64,000 nt of DNA, taken from assembly GCA_964521285.1 (NCBI GenBank), contig CAZFQS010000008.1, positions 95,852 to 159,851 of the forward strand, given 5' to 3'. The notes under the pieces were generated by a model. That model was not told the DNA's origin. It saw only the letters and a list, made by a program, of their open reading frames with translations, and did no database searches. A program made the position numbers and the translations under genes. Numbering within the stretch: position 1 is the first letter of the stretch; every line of letters begins with the position of its first letter. Source of the stretch: G020354785 sp964521285 (GTDB lineage Bacteria > Bacteroidota > Bacteroidia > Bacteroidales > UBA10428). Shown in pieces: positions 1-9,009 of the stretch.

Positions 1-1
1 G

Positions 2-2104
2 AAAAGCGGAAAATATACTACATGTGATGCGGAGCATCCTCATTTTTATATTGGATTAACCAGAGCCATTGTGATCCCTGAAAAAAAGATAATTAGCGGT
101 CCTGCCTATCTTGTTATGGAAGACATCCCGTTACCGCTATTTTTGCCTTTTGGTTTTTTTCCCAATACAAAAGAAAGATCTTCAGGGTTAATAATCCCTA
201 CATATGGTTATGAACAAAGACGCGGACTATATTTACGAAACGGAGGATGGTATTTTGTACTCAGTGATTATTTTGATCTAAGTGTTATGGGTGATGTATA
301 TTCTCATGGTACCTGGGGTATCAGCACCTCTTCAAGATATGTCAAGCGCTATAAATTTACCGGTAATTTCAGCTCCAGATTTTACTTTAATAAGATAGAA
401 ACTGAGAATCCGGTTGCAACAAAATCAAGAGATTATTCAATACGATGGAGTCATACTCAGAGTCCCAAGGCAAACCCCACTCGTACATTTTCGGCAAGCG
501 TAAATCTTTCATCCTCCCAGTATGATAAAAATCACAGTTATGATATGGGTGAATATGTGACAAATACAAAAAGCTCGAGTGTAGCTTTTTCTAAAAGGTG
601 GCCAGGGACACCATTTAATCTGGCTGCAAGTTTAAATCACTCTCAAAACAGCTTGAACAATACTGTTAATATGAATCTCCCGAAGGTATCATTTAATATG
701 AGCCGGATTTATCCTTTCAGATTCGGGAAAAGCAGTGGTAAGTTTAAGTGGTTTGAGAATATACAGATGAGCTACTCGGCAAATTTTGAAAACCGGATAA
801 GTGCAATTGATTCAACCTTATTTACAAGTAGTACTCTGGAGAATATGAAAAACGGGTTTAAGCATTCAATACCTTTCTCCATGGCAAATCTGAAACTCTT
901 TAATCTGATAAATATTAATCCCTCATTAAGCTATAATGGTGTTTTATACGGAAGTCAGATTAGTAAGGCGGTTCCTGATACTGCTTTTTATTACGGAGGA
1001 ACAGGAGGTTTGATAGTAGATACAATCAGGGGATTAAGTTACGCACATGCTATTATTCCGTCAATAAGTTTTTCGGCAAATCCGAAAATTTATGGTATGG
1101 TTCAGTCTGCCCGTGAAGAATCATATTTTATGGCTCTAAGGCACGTAATTACGCCATCTGCAAGTTTTAATTTTACACCTGATATTTCGAGCATAATGCC
1201 AGATTATTACAGGACCTTAAAATATCCTAAGTCTGTGACAATACCCCCGGAAGAATACGAGTATTCAATATATGAAAATTACATATACGGCACTCCTGTC
1301 CCAACAGGCAAGAGTGGTTCTGTAAACCTGGGTCTCAGTAATACAGTGGAATTAAAAGTAAGACCAAAAAATGATACAACGGGAACACCAAAGAAAATCA
1401 AATTAATTGAAAATCTTAATTTTTCTGCTAATTATAATCCTTTTAAAGATGATAAAAGATGGTCCAATATAAATATGACAGGTTCCACCAGATTATTGGA
1501 AAATAAGATCAACCTCAGATTCAACAGTACTTTTAGTCCTTATACCCTGGATTCTATGGGAAGAGAAACAAATTTGTACCTGATAAAGGAATCCGGGAAA
1601 ATTGCAAGGCTTGTCAGAGCAGGATTTGATATAAGTATGTCATTCAGGTCGACTGCCGGAGGTAAAAAACAGGAAGAAGAAAAAGAAGAGGAAGAGGAGG
1701 TAACAGCAAGAACTCCGGGACTTTTTCCCGAGTATGAGGGTTATTATTCCGGTGATTATGTTGACTTCAGTGTACCATGGAGTTTATCGGTTAATTATAA
1801 CTGGTCTTATTCGAAAGCCGGACTGGCCAGTTCAAAGTCTATTATACAGACAGTCCGCTTATCAGGCGATATTAGTCTGACTAAAAAGTGGAAAATAGGA
1901 GGCAATACCGGGTATGATTTTGAAAAAAAGAAAATGACTGTAACTAATTTAAATTTGCACAGGGATTTGCATTGCTGGGAAATGCGGTTTGCCATAGTGC
2001 CTTTTGGCCCTCACAGGCACTATTCGTTTACTATTAATGCCAAATCCTCAATTCTTCGTGATTTGAAATATGATAAAAAGAAGAACTGGTATGATTATAT
2101 GTAG
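2..2104 (+). CDS. lptD: LptD-like outer-membrane LPS assembly protein, 5' truncated by window edge
   Basis: The reading frame is open from base 2, so the gene begins upstream of the window; the GTG at 71 is internal. The visible N-terminal part reads KYTTCDAEHPHFYIGLTRA and continues into DIPLPLFLPFGFFP, the junction signature of Bacteroidota LptD between the periplasmic OstA-like domain and the outer-membrane barrel. The remaining roughly 650 residues are rich in alternating aromatic and polar residues, as expected of a large beta barrel. An acidic run (EEEKEEEEE) near codon 570 is probably a surface or periplasmic loop. The family inserts lipopolysaccharide into the outer leaflet of the outer membrane. 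The protein ends in aromatic residues (NWYDYM). ridA follows on the same strand after 74 bp. Confidence 0.85.
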   Translation, partial: KSGKYTTCDAEHPHFYIGLTRAIVIPEKKIISGPAYLVMEDIPLPLFLPFGFFPNTKERSSGLIIPTYGYEQRRGLYLRNGGWYFVLSDYFDLSVMGDVYSHGTWGISTSSRYVKRYKFTGNFSSRFYFNKIETENPVATKSRDYSIRWSHTQSPKANPTRTFSASVNLSSSQYDKNHSYDMGEYVTNTKSSSVAFSKRWPGTPFNLAASLNHSQNSLNNTVNMNLPKVSFNMSRIYPFRFGKSSGKFKWFENIQMSYSANFENRISAIDSTLFTSSTLENMKNGFKHSIPFSMANLKLFNLININPSLSYNGVLYGSQISKAVPDTAFYYGGTGGLIVDTIRGLSYAHAIIPSISFSANPKIYGMVQSAREESYFMALRHVITPSASFNFTPDISSIMPDYYRTLKYPKSVTIPPEEYEYSIYENYIYGTPVPTGKSGSVNLGLSNTVELKVRPKNDTTGTPKKIKLIENLNFSANYNPFKDDKRWSNINMTGSTRLLENKINLRFNSTFSPYTLDSMGRETNLYLIKESGKIARLVRAGFDISMSFRSTAGGKKQEEEKEEEEEVTARTPGLFPEYEGYYSGDYVDFSVPWSLSVNYNWSYSKAGLASSKSIIQTVRLSGDISLTKKWKIGGNTGYDFEKKKMTVTNLNLHRDLHCWEMRFAIVPFGPHRHYSFTINAKSSILRDLKYDKKKNWYDYM

Positions 2105-2178
2105 TTTTTATTATATTAATACATAAAATAATTTATGTTGCAATTTAAGCTAAACAAAAACTTAAAAATATTAAACGG

Positions 2179-2559
2179 ATGAAACGTAGAATAATAGTTA
2201 CTTCTAATGCTCCCAGTGCTATAGGTCCATACAGCCAGGCCGTCCAGGCCGGTAATACTGTTTATCTGAGCGGACAGATTCCATTGGATGCTTCAACAGG
2301 CAGAATTATTGGCGAAGATATTACCGAACAAACACATCAGGTAATGAAAAATATTGGTGAGATATTGAAAGCAGCAGGCTATAAATTTAAGGATGTTGTT
2401 AAGGCTACATGTTTACTGGCTGATATAAATGACTTTCAGAAAATGAATGATGTATATGCAGAATATTTTTCCGAAAATTCACCTGCCAGGTCTACTTATG
2501 AAGTATCAAACTTACCCAGGGGAGTAAAGTTAGAAATTGAAACTACTGCAGTAAGATAA
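2179..2559 (+). CDS. ridA: RidA family reactive imine/enamine deaminase
   Basis: A full-length 126-residue member of the YjgF/YER057c/UK114 (RidA) family. RidA proteins are cytosolic trimers that hydrolyse reactive 2-aminoacrylate and related imines produced by PLP enzymes. Visible family hallmarks are the N-terminal SNAPSAIGPYSQAVQAG, the GQIPLD turn, and the C-terminal P-ARST with NLPRGVKLEIETTAV, which contains the arginine that binds the substrate carboxylate. It starts with ATG 74 bp after lptD and converges on rplI with a gap of about 40 bp. No strong terminator is visible between them. Confidence 0.93.
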   Translation: MKRRIIVTSNAPSAIGPYSQAVQAGNTVYLSGQIPLDASTGRIIGEDITEQTHQVMKNIGEILKAAGYKFKDVVKATCLLADINDFQKMNDVYAEYFSENSPARSTYEVSNLPRGVKLEIETTAVR

Positions 2560-2602
2560 GGTTAATATAACAGATTTTGGATCTCTTGCTGAAACATAAG
2601 TT

Positions 2603-3049
2603 CTATTCGGCAATAATCTCAAAAGGTATTTCTGCCTCTACCTCTTTGTGCAATTTAACCAGTGCAGTATAATTTCCTACTTCTTTTATTAATTCTTCCT
2701 TAAAAGTAATATTCTTTCTGTCAATTGTATATCCTTTTTCTTTGAGAGCTTCAGCAATCTGTATAGTGTTAACAGATCCGAATATTTTTCCTTTTGAACT
2801 TGTTTTGGCTCCTATTGTTAATTTAAGCTCCTTTAGTTTTTCGGCTAACTCCAGTGCTTCGTTTTTTATTTTCTCTTCTTTGTGAGCTTTTTGCCTGAGT
2901 ATCTCAGTATGTGCTTTTTTAATTGACCGGGTTGCTCCTATTGCAAGACCTTTGGGAATAAGATAATTTCGCGCGTAGCCATCCTTAACAACAACGATTT
3001 CGTCCTTATAACCCAAATTAGGGATATCCTGTTTAAGAATTATTTCCAT
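2603..3049 (-). CDS. rplI: 50S ribosomal protein L9 (bL9)
   Basis: 148 residues, normal length for bL9. The N-terminal domain reads MEIILKQDIPNLGYKDEIVVVKDGYARNYLIPKGLA, the diagnostic L9 start, followed by the long connecting helix (about 40-75) and a C-terminal globular domain. bL9 binds 23S rRNA near the L1 stalk and helps maintain reading frame. It is the last gene of the minus-strand rpsF-rpsR-rplI operon, 15 bp after rpsR. This order is widespread in Bacteroidota, without the ssb found between rpsF and rpsR in many Firmicutes. Confidence 0.97.
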   Translation of the reverse strand: MEIILKQDIPNLGYKDEIVVVKDGYARNYLIPKGLAIGATRSIKKAHTEILRQKAHKEEKIKNEALELAEKLKELKLTIGAKTSSKGKIFGSVNTIQIAEALKEKGYTIDRKNITFKEELIKEVGNYTALVKLHKEVEAEIPFEIIAE

Positions 3050-3064
3050 GCTGTTTACTCCTGT

Positions 3065-3334
3065 TTATTTCAGTAGATCTGTAACATAAGGCAATAAAGC
3101 TATATGCCTGGCCCTTTTTACGGCTATAGCCAGCTTACGCTGATACTTTAAAGAATTTCCCGTAACTCTTCTGGGCAATATTTTACCCTGCTCATTGAGA
3201 AACCTTTTTAAGAATTCAGGATCTTTATAATCAATATATTTAATCCTGTTCTTCTTAAAACGGCAATATTTTACCTTCCTGATTTCTACTGCAGGGGGTG
3301 TTAAATATCTTATTTCTGATTGATTCTGGCTCAT
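3065..3334 (-). CDS. rpsR: 30S ribosomal protein S18 (bS18)
   Basis: 89 residues with the bS18 core (VKYCRFKKNRIKYIDYKDPEFLKRFL, then KILPRRVTGNSLKYQRKLAIAVKRARHIALLPYV). It binds 16S rRNA next to bS6 on the platform of the small subunit. The start codon lies 1 bp after the rpsF stop, which implies translational coupling with S6, its structural partner. A short N-terminal extension (about 17 residues) is typical of the phylum. Confidence 0.97.
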   Translation of the reverse strand: MSQNQSEIRYLTPPAVEIRKVKYCRFKKNRIKYIDYKDPEFLKRFLNEQGKILPRRVTGNSLKYQRKLAIAVKRARHIALLPYVTDLLK

Positions 3335-3335
3335 G

Positions 3336-3692
3336 TTATTCCTCCTTTACCGGTTCTTCGGTTTGTTTTTTACTTTTTCTCTTCTCACTATATTCAACAG
3401 CATATTTATCCATTTTTACTGTCATAAAACGAATTATCCGTTCATCCCGTTTGTAATCTGTTTCAAGTTTTTCAACAAGTTTACCTTCACTCTTAAATTC
3501 AATCAAATAATAAAAACCCGTAGATTTTTTTTGAATCGGATATGCCAGTTTCCTTAAACCCCAGTTCTCCTCACTTACTATTTCACCTTTATTACTGGTA
3601 ATAACAGACTTAAATTTATCAACCGCTTCCTTCATCTGGGTCTCAGATAAAACGGGAGTTGCTATGAAAACGGTTTCGTAATTATTTATCAT
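3336..3692 (-). CDS. rpsF: 30S ribosomal protein S6 (bS6)
   Basis: 118 residues; the start MINNYETVFIATPVLSETQ and the RDERIIRFMTVKMDKYA strand are diagnostic of bS6. It ends in a charged tail (RKSKKQTEEPVKEE) like those of other Bacteroidota S6 proteins. It is the first gene of the rpsF-rpsR-rplI operon. The 243 bp between its start and dnaX (start 3936) is a divergent, very AT-rich promoter region with no open reading frame of note. Confidence 0.97.
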   Translation of the reverse strand: MINNYETVFIATPVLSETQMKEAVDKFKSVITSNKGEIVSEENWGLRKLAYPIQKKSTGFYYLIEFKSEGKLVEKLETDYKRDERIIRFMTVKMDKYAVEYSEKRKSKKQTEEPVKEE

Positions 3693-3935
3693 ATTTAACT
3701 TTTTATATACAAAATTTAGGGACGCAAAAATATGAACTTTTTTTTTCTATTCAAACAAAATGAGTGTTTTTTAGATATTTCTTTAAATCCTTTTAAGGAT
3801 TCAGGCAAAATATTTTATATATCCTGTTAATTTAAGTCATATGGCTGATAATAAACTACAAAGTTTGTACAAAAAATTTCTTTTTCATTTTAAATTAATA
3901 ATTAAATATATTTGCCATATCATACAAATGACAGC

Positions 3936-5681
3936 ATGGAAAATTTCATAGTATCAGCAAGAAAATACAGACCCGACACATTCGATTCAGTAGTTGGACA
4001 ATCATCCATAACTACAACTTTAAAAAATGCCATAAAAAGCAACCAGATAGCTCATGCATATCTGTTTTGCGGACCCAGGGGAATAGGTAAAACAACATGT
4101 GCCAGGATATTTGCCAAAACAGTAAATTGCATAAATCTTAATGATAAGCTTGAGGCTTGCAATAAATGCGAATCATGTAAGTCATTTAATGAATCCAGGG
4201 CATACAATATTCATGAATTAGATGCTGCATCAAACAATTCAGTTGATGATATCCGAAATCTAATTGAGCAGGTTCGTGTACCGCCCCAGGTCGGCAAATA
4301 CAGTATTTATATCGTGGATGAAATACATATGCTTTCCCAGTCTGCCTTCAATGCCTTTCTTAAAACTCTGGAAGAACCGCCATCCCATGCTATATATATA
4401 CTGGCAACAACTGAAAAGCATAAAATTATACCCACAATTTTATCCCGTTGTCAGATTTATGATTTTAATAGAATTCAGGTAGAAGATATAATCAAATATT
4501 TAGAATTTATATCTAAGCAGGAAGGTGTTGAATATGAAACAGATGCATTTAATATTATTGCACAAAAAGCAGACGGGGCAATGCGCGATGCTTTGTCAAT
4601 TTATGATCAGCTGGTGGTTTTTTTAAATAAAAAAATAACATATAAAGGTGTTATAGACATTTTAAATGTACTGGACTATGAATATTACTTTAATTTAACT
4701 GATGCTTTTATGAAACATGACGTTTCGCAGGCCATGTTGATTTTTAATGATATTTTAAATAACGGATTTGATGGCCATAACTTTATTAACGGATTAAGCA
4801 ATCATTTGAGAGACTTACTTGTATGTAAAGATAAACAAACCATACAACTACTTGAGGCAGGCAGTACAGTTAAACAAAAATACCTGACCTACGCGGAAAA
4901 ATGCTCATCAGATTTTATATTTAAGGCTCTTGAAATATGCAGTGCCTGTGATATTGGTTACAGAACCAGTAAAAATCAAAGACTGCATGTTGAACTTGCA
5001 CTTATAAAATTGTGCAACATCATTGACGAAAAAAAAAACAAACTGACAGATCAGCCAGGCAAACCGCAATCCAAACCAGAACATAAAAAGCAAGATACAG
5101 ACAAGGAAGATGAAACAGTGCAAATTAAAGATGACTCTTCAGATGCTGAACCGGTAAAAAAACAGGAAAAATTTACTTCTCAAACTAAATTTAAATCATC
5201 AATATCTATTAAAGAAGCTTTAAAAGATGCTGACAAGTTAGCAGATGAGAATCATGTTGTTGATAAACCGGAAGACAATCTTCCTGAAATATCACAGGAC
5301 AAAGAAGATGAAATCACTATTTCTGTTGAGGTGCTTCATGATCTCTGGAAAGATTTCACGGAATCTATTAAGGATAGTATGCCCAGAATGTATAGTACGT
5401 TAACAAGTCATTACCCAAATTTAACCAAGGATGGCTTAATTGAACTGGAATTAAGTAATAATGCACAATTTGATGATTTCAACTCAAAAATAAAATCGGA
5501 ACTTGTAAATTTTTTAAGGGACAAATCCGGTAATGAATCATTAAGCATTGCAGTAAAAATACGCAAAGAGGTTGATGAAGATAAAAAACCATATACATCT
5601 GAGGAGAAATTTAAGTATCTGAGCCAGAAGAATCCGCTCTTAAACAAACTTAAGCAGGAATTCAACCTGGATTTTGAGTAA
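3936..5681 (+). CDS. dnaX: DNA polymerase III subunit tau/gamma (clamp loader)
   Basis: 581 residues from ATG 3936; an in-frame TTG 24 bp upstream adds residues with no family support. The AAA+ clamp-loader motor has Walker A GPRGIGKT (46-53), four zinc-binding cysteines (about 64-82), Walker B DEIHML with the FLKTLEEPP helix, and sensor 1/SRC (TILSRCQIYDF). Domain III ends near residue 365. It is followed by a charged low-complexity linker and a tau-specific C-terminal domain (about 455-581). It loads the beta clamp and couples polymerase to helicase. An A10 run at 5029-5038 sits exactly at the domain III/linker junction and may direct production of a short gamma form (see findings). Confidence 0.95.
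   Translation: MENFIVSARKYRPDTFDSVVGQSSITTTLKNAIKSNQIAHAYLFCGPRGIGKTTCARIFAKTVNCINLNDKLEACNKCESCKSFNESRAYNIHELDAASNNSVDDIRNLIEQVRVPPQVGKYSIYIVDEIHMLSQSAFNAFLKTLEEPPSHAIYILATTEKHKIIPTILSRCQIYDFNRIQVEDIIKYLEFISKQEGVEYETDAFNIIAQKADGAMRDALSIYDQLVVFLNKKITYKGVIDILNVLDYEYYFNLTDAFMKHDVSQAMLIFNDILNNGFDGHNFINGLSNHLRDLLVCKDKQTIQLLEAGSTVKQKYLTYAEKCSSDFIFKALEICSACDIGYRTSKNQRLHVELALIKLCNIIDEKKNKLTDQPGKPQSKPEHKKQDTDKEDETVQIKDDSSDAEPVKKQEKFTSQTKFKSSISIKEALKDADKLADENHVVDKPEDNLPEISQDKEDEITISVEVLHDLWKDFTESIKDSMPRMYSTLTSHYPNLTKDGLIELELSNNAQFDDFNSKIKSELVNFLRDKSGNESLSIAVKIRKEVDEDKKPYTSEEKFKYLSQKNPLLNKLKQEFNLDFE
5029..5038 (+). other. A10 homopolymer in dnaX, candidate transcriptional slippage site
   Basis: Ten consecutive adenines span codons 365-368 of dnaX. 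I translated both slipped products. A transcript with nine As reads E-K-K-T-N then TGA (369 residues). A transcript with eleven As reads into a stop after 383 residues. Both end right after domain III, like gamma forms elsewhere. Thermus thermophilus dnaX uses a comparable A9 run for slippage; function here is inferred. Confidence 0.5.
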
Positions 5682-5761
5682 GGGAAATTGCTCTATTGTT
5701 ATATTGCTGTATTGCTGAATAAATTAATAAATAAACAAATAACTAAATAACCAAATAATTA

Positions 5762-6988
5762 ATGGAAGGAAAAAAAATTACAATGACCAGGGGAGTATTG
5801 AATATTCCTGATGACCCGGTTATACCATTTATTGAAGGTGACGGCACAGGCCCTGATATATGGGCTGCATCTGTCAGAGTTTTTAATGCTGCAGTGGAAA
5901 AAGCGTATAAAGGGAAAAGAAAAATTATATGGAAGGAAGTTTTTGCAGGTGAGAAATCCTTTAAGAAATCAGGTGAGTGGCTACCTGATAAAACACTTGA
6001 CACTATAAGGGAGTATCTGGTGGCAATTAAAGGACCGCTGACCACTCCTGTTGGTGGCGGAATACGCTCTCTTAATGTAACATTACGTCAGTTGCTTGAT
6101 TTATATGTTTGTCTGCGCCCGGTTAAGTATTACCAGGGAGTGCCTTCCCCGGTAAAGCATCCTCAAAAAACTGACATGGTTATCTTTCGTGAAAACTCAG
6201 AAGATATTTATGCCGGAATAGAATGGATGATGGGTACAATGGAGGTAGATAAAGTAAAGGCTTTTCTTCAGGATGAAATGGGCGTTACCAAAATCAGGTT
6301 TCCCTATACAACATCAATAGGTATTAAGCCAATTTCAAAGGAAGGTACTGAAAGACTTGTGAGGGCAGCAATTAATTATGCTGTTAAGCATCAATTGCCA
6401 TCAGTAACCTTTGTACATAAAGGTAATATCATGAAGTTTACCGAAGGGGCCTTTCGCGACTGGGGTTACCAGCTGGCGATGGATGAGTTTGGTGCTAAAG
6501 TTATTAACGGGGGACCATGGTGTTCATTCAATAATCCGGAGACTGGAAAAGAAATTATAATAAAAGATGTTATTGCTGATGCTTTTTTACAGCAGATTTT
6601 AACCAGACCTGCAGAATACTCAGTAATAGCAACTATGAATCTTAATGGAGATTATATCTCAGATGCTCTGGCCGCAATAGTTGGAGGTATTGGAATTGCA
6701 CCGGGAGCAAATATTAATTATGAAACAGGACATGCAATATTTGAAGCTACTCATGGTACTGCCCCAAAATATGCAGGACAGGATAAAGTAAATCCCGGCT
6801 CATTAATATTGTCAGGTGTATTAATGCTTGATTATCTTGGCTGGAAAGAAGCTACCCAGCTAATAATTAGCGGATTACAGAAAGCTATTTTAGCGAAAAA
6901 GGTAACATACGATTTTGAGAGGCTGATGGATGGAGCAAAAAAATTAAAAACTTCTGAATTTGGCAATGAGATAATCAAAAATATGTAG
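5762..6988 (+). CDS. icd: Isocitrate dehydrogenase, NADP-type
   Basis: 408 residues, close to the E. coli Icd length. It converts isocitrate to 2-oxoglutarate and CO2 in the TCA cycle. Visible motifs: GGGIRSLNVTLRQ (substrate binding; its Ser is the phosphorylated residue in enteric bacteria), LDLYVCLRPVKYYQGVPSPV, MVIFRENSEDIYAGIEW, NLNGDYISDALAAIVGGIGIAPG (metal-binding Asps) and the cofactor loop EATHGTAPKYAG. The cofactor assignment to NADP is by overall resemblance to the E. coli type. There is no neighbouring isocitrate lyase or kinase/phosphatase gene. It sits 80 bp after dnaX in the same direction, apparently with its own leader. Confidence 0.94.
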   Translation: MEGKKITMTRGVLNIPDDPVIPFIEGDGTGPDIWAASVRVFNAAVEKAYKGKRKIIWKEVFAGEKSFKKSGEWLPDKTLDTIREYLVAIKGPLTTPVGGGIRSLNVTLRQLLDLYVCLRPVKYYQGVPSPVKHPQKTDMVIFRENSEDIYAGIEWMMGTMEVDKVKAFLQDEMGVTKIRFPYTTSIGIKPISKEGTERLVRAAINYAVKHQLPSVTFVHKGNIMKFTEGAFRDWGYQLAMDEFGAKVINGGPWCSFNNPETGKEIIIKDVIADAFLQQILTRPAEYSVIATMNLNGDYISDALAAIVGGIGIAPGANINYETGHAIFEATHGTAPKYAGQDKVNPGSLILSGVLMLDYLGWKEATQLIISGLQKAILAKKVTYDFERLMDGAKKLKTSEFGNEIIKNM

Positions 6989-7058
6989 AATAAACATTTT
7001 TAACATTTCATTGTTATTAGACTAACAAACACTATTAATAACAAAAAATCCTGATAAT

Positions 7059-7553
7059 ATGTTAAGCAAAAAAATTGAAGATATTTTAAATGCGCAGGTT
7101 GAAAAGGAAGGTTACTCGTCTAATCTGTATTTATCCATGGCATCCTGGGCTGAAACCAAGGGATATGCAGGAATAGCCACATGGCTTTATGCTCAGGCTG
7201 AAGAAGAGAAAATGCATATGCTGAAGTTAGTTGGTTATATTAATGAGCGTGGCGGTCATGCCATCATTCCTCCATTTAAGCAACCTCCTGTTGATCATGC
7301 TACAGTACCGGAAATGTTTAAAGCTGTTTTAAAACATGAGCAGTTTATAACAAAATCAATTAATGAGATTATTGCGTTATGTGCTCAGGAAAAGGATTAT
7401 ACAACTCATAACTGGATTCAGTGGTTTGTTGCTGAACAAATAGAAGAAGAAGCTTCAGCAACCGAAATCCTTGATAAACTAAATCTTTTGGATACCAAAA
7501 ATTTGTATGTTTTTGACCGGGATATAATGTCGTTTCGAGGTAAAGACGACTAA
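7059..7553 (+). CDS. ftnA: Non-haem ferritin (FtnA type)
   Basis: 164 residues, the usual length of bacterial FtnA. All ferroxidase residues of the E. coli enzyme are present at identical positions: E17, E50, H53, E94, Q127 and E130. The protein should form a 24-subunit shell that oxidises and stores iron in the cytosol. There is no haem-binding methionine as in bacterioferritin. It stands as a single gene with a strong hairpin terminator immediately downstream. A second iron gene (the ferritin-like/VIT1 fusion at 11264) lies 4 kb away. Confidence 0.95.
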   Translation: MLSKKIEDILNAQVEKEGYSSNLYLSMASWAETKGYAGIATWLYAQAEEEKMHMLKLVGYINERGGHAIIPPFKQPPVDHATVPEMFKAVLKHEQFITKSINEIIALCAQEKDYTTHNWIQWFVAEQIEEEASATEILDKLNLLDTKNLYVFDRDIMSFRGKDD

Positions 7554-7586
7554 TGACAGTCACGGGAATTAAAAATATAACAGAAG

Positions 7587-7617
7587 AGCTATCTTAATAT
7601 CAAGGTAGCTTTTTTTA
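7587..7617 (+). terminator. Rho-independent terminator of the ferritin gene
   Basis: The 9-bp stem AGCTATCTT / AAGGTAGCT (one G-U in RNA) has a 6-nt loop and is followed by TTTTTTTATTT. It lies between the converging ferritin and pfkA genes and overlaps the pfkA stop codon. Confidence 0.8.
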
Positions 7618-8739
7618 TTTATCACCCATACATGTACCGACTGCTCTTGCACTTTTTATCCATTCATGGTCTGTCGGTACAAATTTCCTTACACCAACAA
7701 CCTGTTCAAGCGGTACAGGTTTGGTGGTATTACCTCTTGCAGCTACCATAACACCGAATATTCCCTGTTCAATATAATCAGCACATGCAGTACCCAGTTG
7801 TGTTGCTAAAAGTCTGTCTGCAGCTGAGGGTGTCCCTCCCCTCTGCAGGTGGCCTAATATTGTTACCCTGGATTCAAGACTGGTCATGTCTTCAAGCAAT
7901 GCGGCCAGTCTCATTGTATTACCTTCCCGCAGCGCTCTTAAGGCTGCCAGTTCTGATGTAAGCTTTAATTTTTGCTCTTTATCCTCGGTCTTTTCAATTT
8001 TTTCATCTATCTTTTTTATTGCCAGAGCCTCTTCTTTTGATAATGCCCCTTCTGCCACAGCAACAATACTAAAAGGTGAACCAAGCCTGCTTCTTTTTAA
8101 AATAGACTCGGCAACGACTTTTATATCATAAGGTATTTCAGGAATAAGAATAACATCAGCCCCACCGGCAAGACCAGCCCCCAGGGCTAACCAGCCGGTC
8201 CAGTGTCCCATAATTTCGACTACTATAATCCTGTGATGACTATGTGCCGTACTGTGCAGTCGATCTATGGCATCTACAGCTATGCTGAGTGCTGTATCAA
8301 AACCAAAAGTAACGTCAGTCATTGCCACATCATTATCAATTGTCTTGGGCAGTGTTATAATGTTCAGACCTTTATTAACCAGCTTATATGCATTCTTCTG
8401 TGTACCCCCTCCACCAATACATATAAGGCAGTCAAGATGATGTTTTTCATAGTTCTGCACAATTGCTTCCCTCATATCTAAAGTCTTGCCTCCAACAGGC
8501 ATCTTATGCGGTTTATCGCGACTGGTTCCAAGAATAGTGCCTCCGAGAGTCAGTATCCCCGAAAGAGTCTGCCGGTTAAGCTGTATTGACCTGTTTTCCA
8601 TCAGCCCGCGAAAACCATCTTTAAATCCTATTATCTGCATTCCGTACTGACCTTCAGCTGCCTTGCCAATACCCCGCAATGCTGCATTCAGACCCGGGCT
8701 GTCGCCGCCTGAAGTTAAAACACCAATATATTTCGCCAT
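7615..8739 (-). CDS. pfkA: 6-phosphofructokinase family protein with atypical nucleotide/PPi loop
   Basis: 374 residues, a cytosolic glycolytic enzyme phosphorylating fructose 6-phosphate. Recognisable motifs are GGDSPGLNA (9-18), PKTIDND (131-137, catalytic Asp pair), MGHWTGWLA and the effector/substrate loop GHLQRGGTPSAADR. The E. coli GGDGS loop reads GGGGT here: the position equal to D103 is Gly111, that equal to G104 is Gly112, and that equal to G124 is Lys132. G104 is typical of ATP enzymes, while Lys at 124 is typical of PPi-dependent ones, so the phosphoryl donor cannot be assigned with confidence. The protein also carries a charged helical insert (about 230-262, EKIEKTEDKEQ). It converges on ferritin. 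The 270 bp upstream, shared with the GH13 gene, has no ORF. Confidence 0.85.
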   Translation of the reverse strand: MAKYIGVLTSGGDSPGLNAALRGIGKAAEGQYGMQIIGFKDGFRGLMENRSIQLNRQTLSGILTLGGTILGTSRDKPHKMPVGGKTLDMREAIVQNYEKHHLDCLICIGGGGTQKNAYKLVNKGLNIITLPKTIDNDVAMTDVTFGFDTALSIAVDAIDRLHSTAHSHHRIIVVEIMGHWTGWLALGAGLAGGADVILIPEIPYDIKVVAESILKRSRLGSPFSIVAVAEGALSKEEALAIKKIDEKIEKTEDKEQKLKLTSELAALRALREGNTMRLAALLEDMTSLESRVTILGHLQRGGTPSAADRLLATQLGTACADYIEQGIFGVMVAARGNTTKPVPLEQVVGVRKFVPTDHEWIKSARAVGTCMGDK

Positions 8740-9009
8740 TGTTTATAATTTAATAGTTCGCATTAAAATTACTAAAAATCAAAAATATATGATAGTTAGT
8801 GCATTTTAATAAAAACTTTACCATAATGGTTATTCTGATTTCTATAATTTTATTTAAAGTGCTCCCCTGGAATTGGATATTATTAAAACTTCAGCATTTA
8901 AATATTCAGAATATATAAAGATCTTATAACTTAACTTTGGATAATGTATATTTATAATAAAATATTCGTTTTTCAGCATTTATAAAATAAAGATTAAAAG
9001 TATACTAAA

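Noticed and set aside
3912..3935. TTG start for dnaX 24 bp upstream
   Set aside because: The added residues PYHTNDS have no counterpart in the family; ATG 3936 gives the normal N-terminus.
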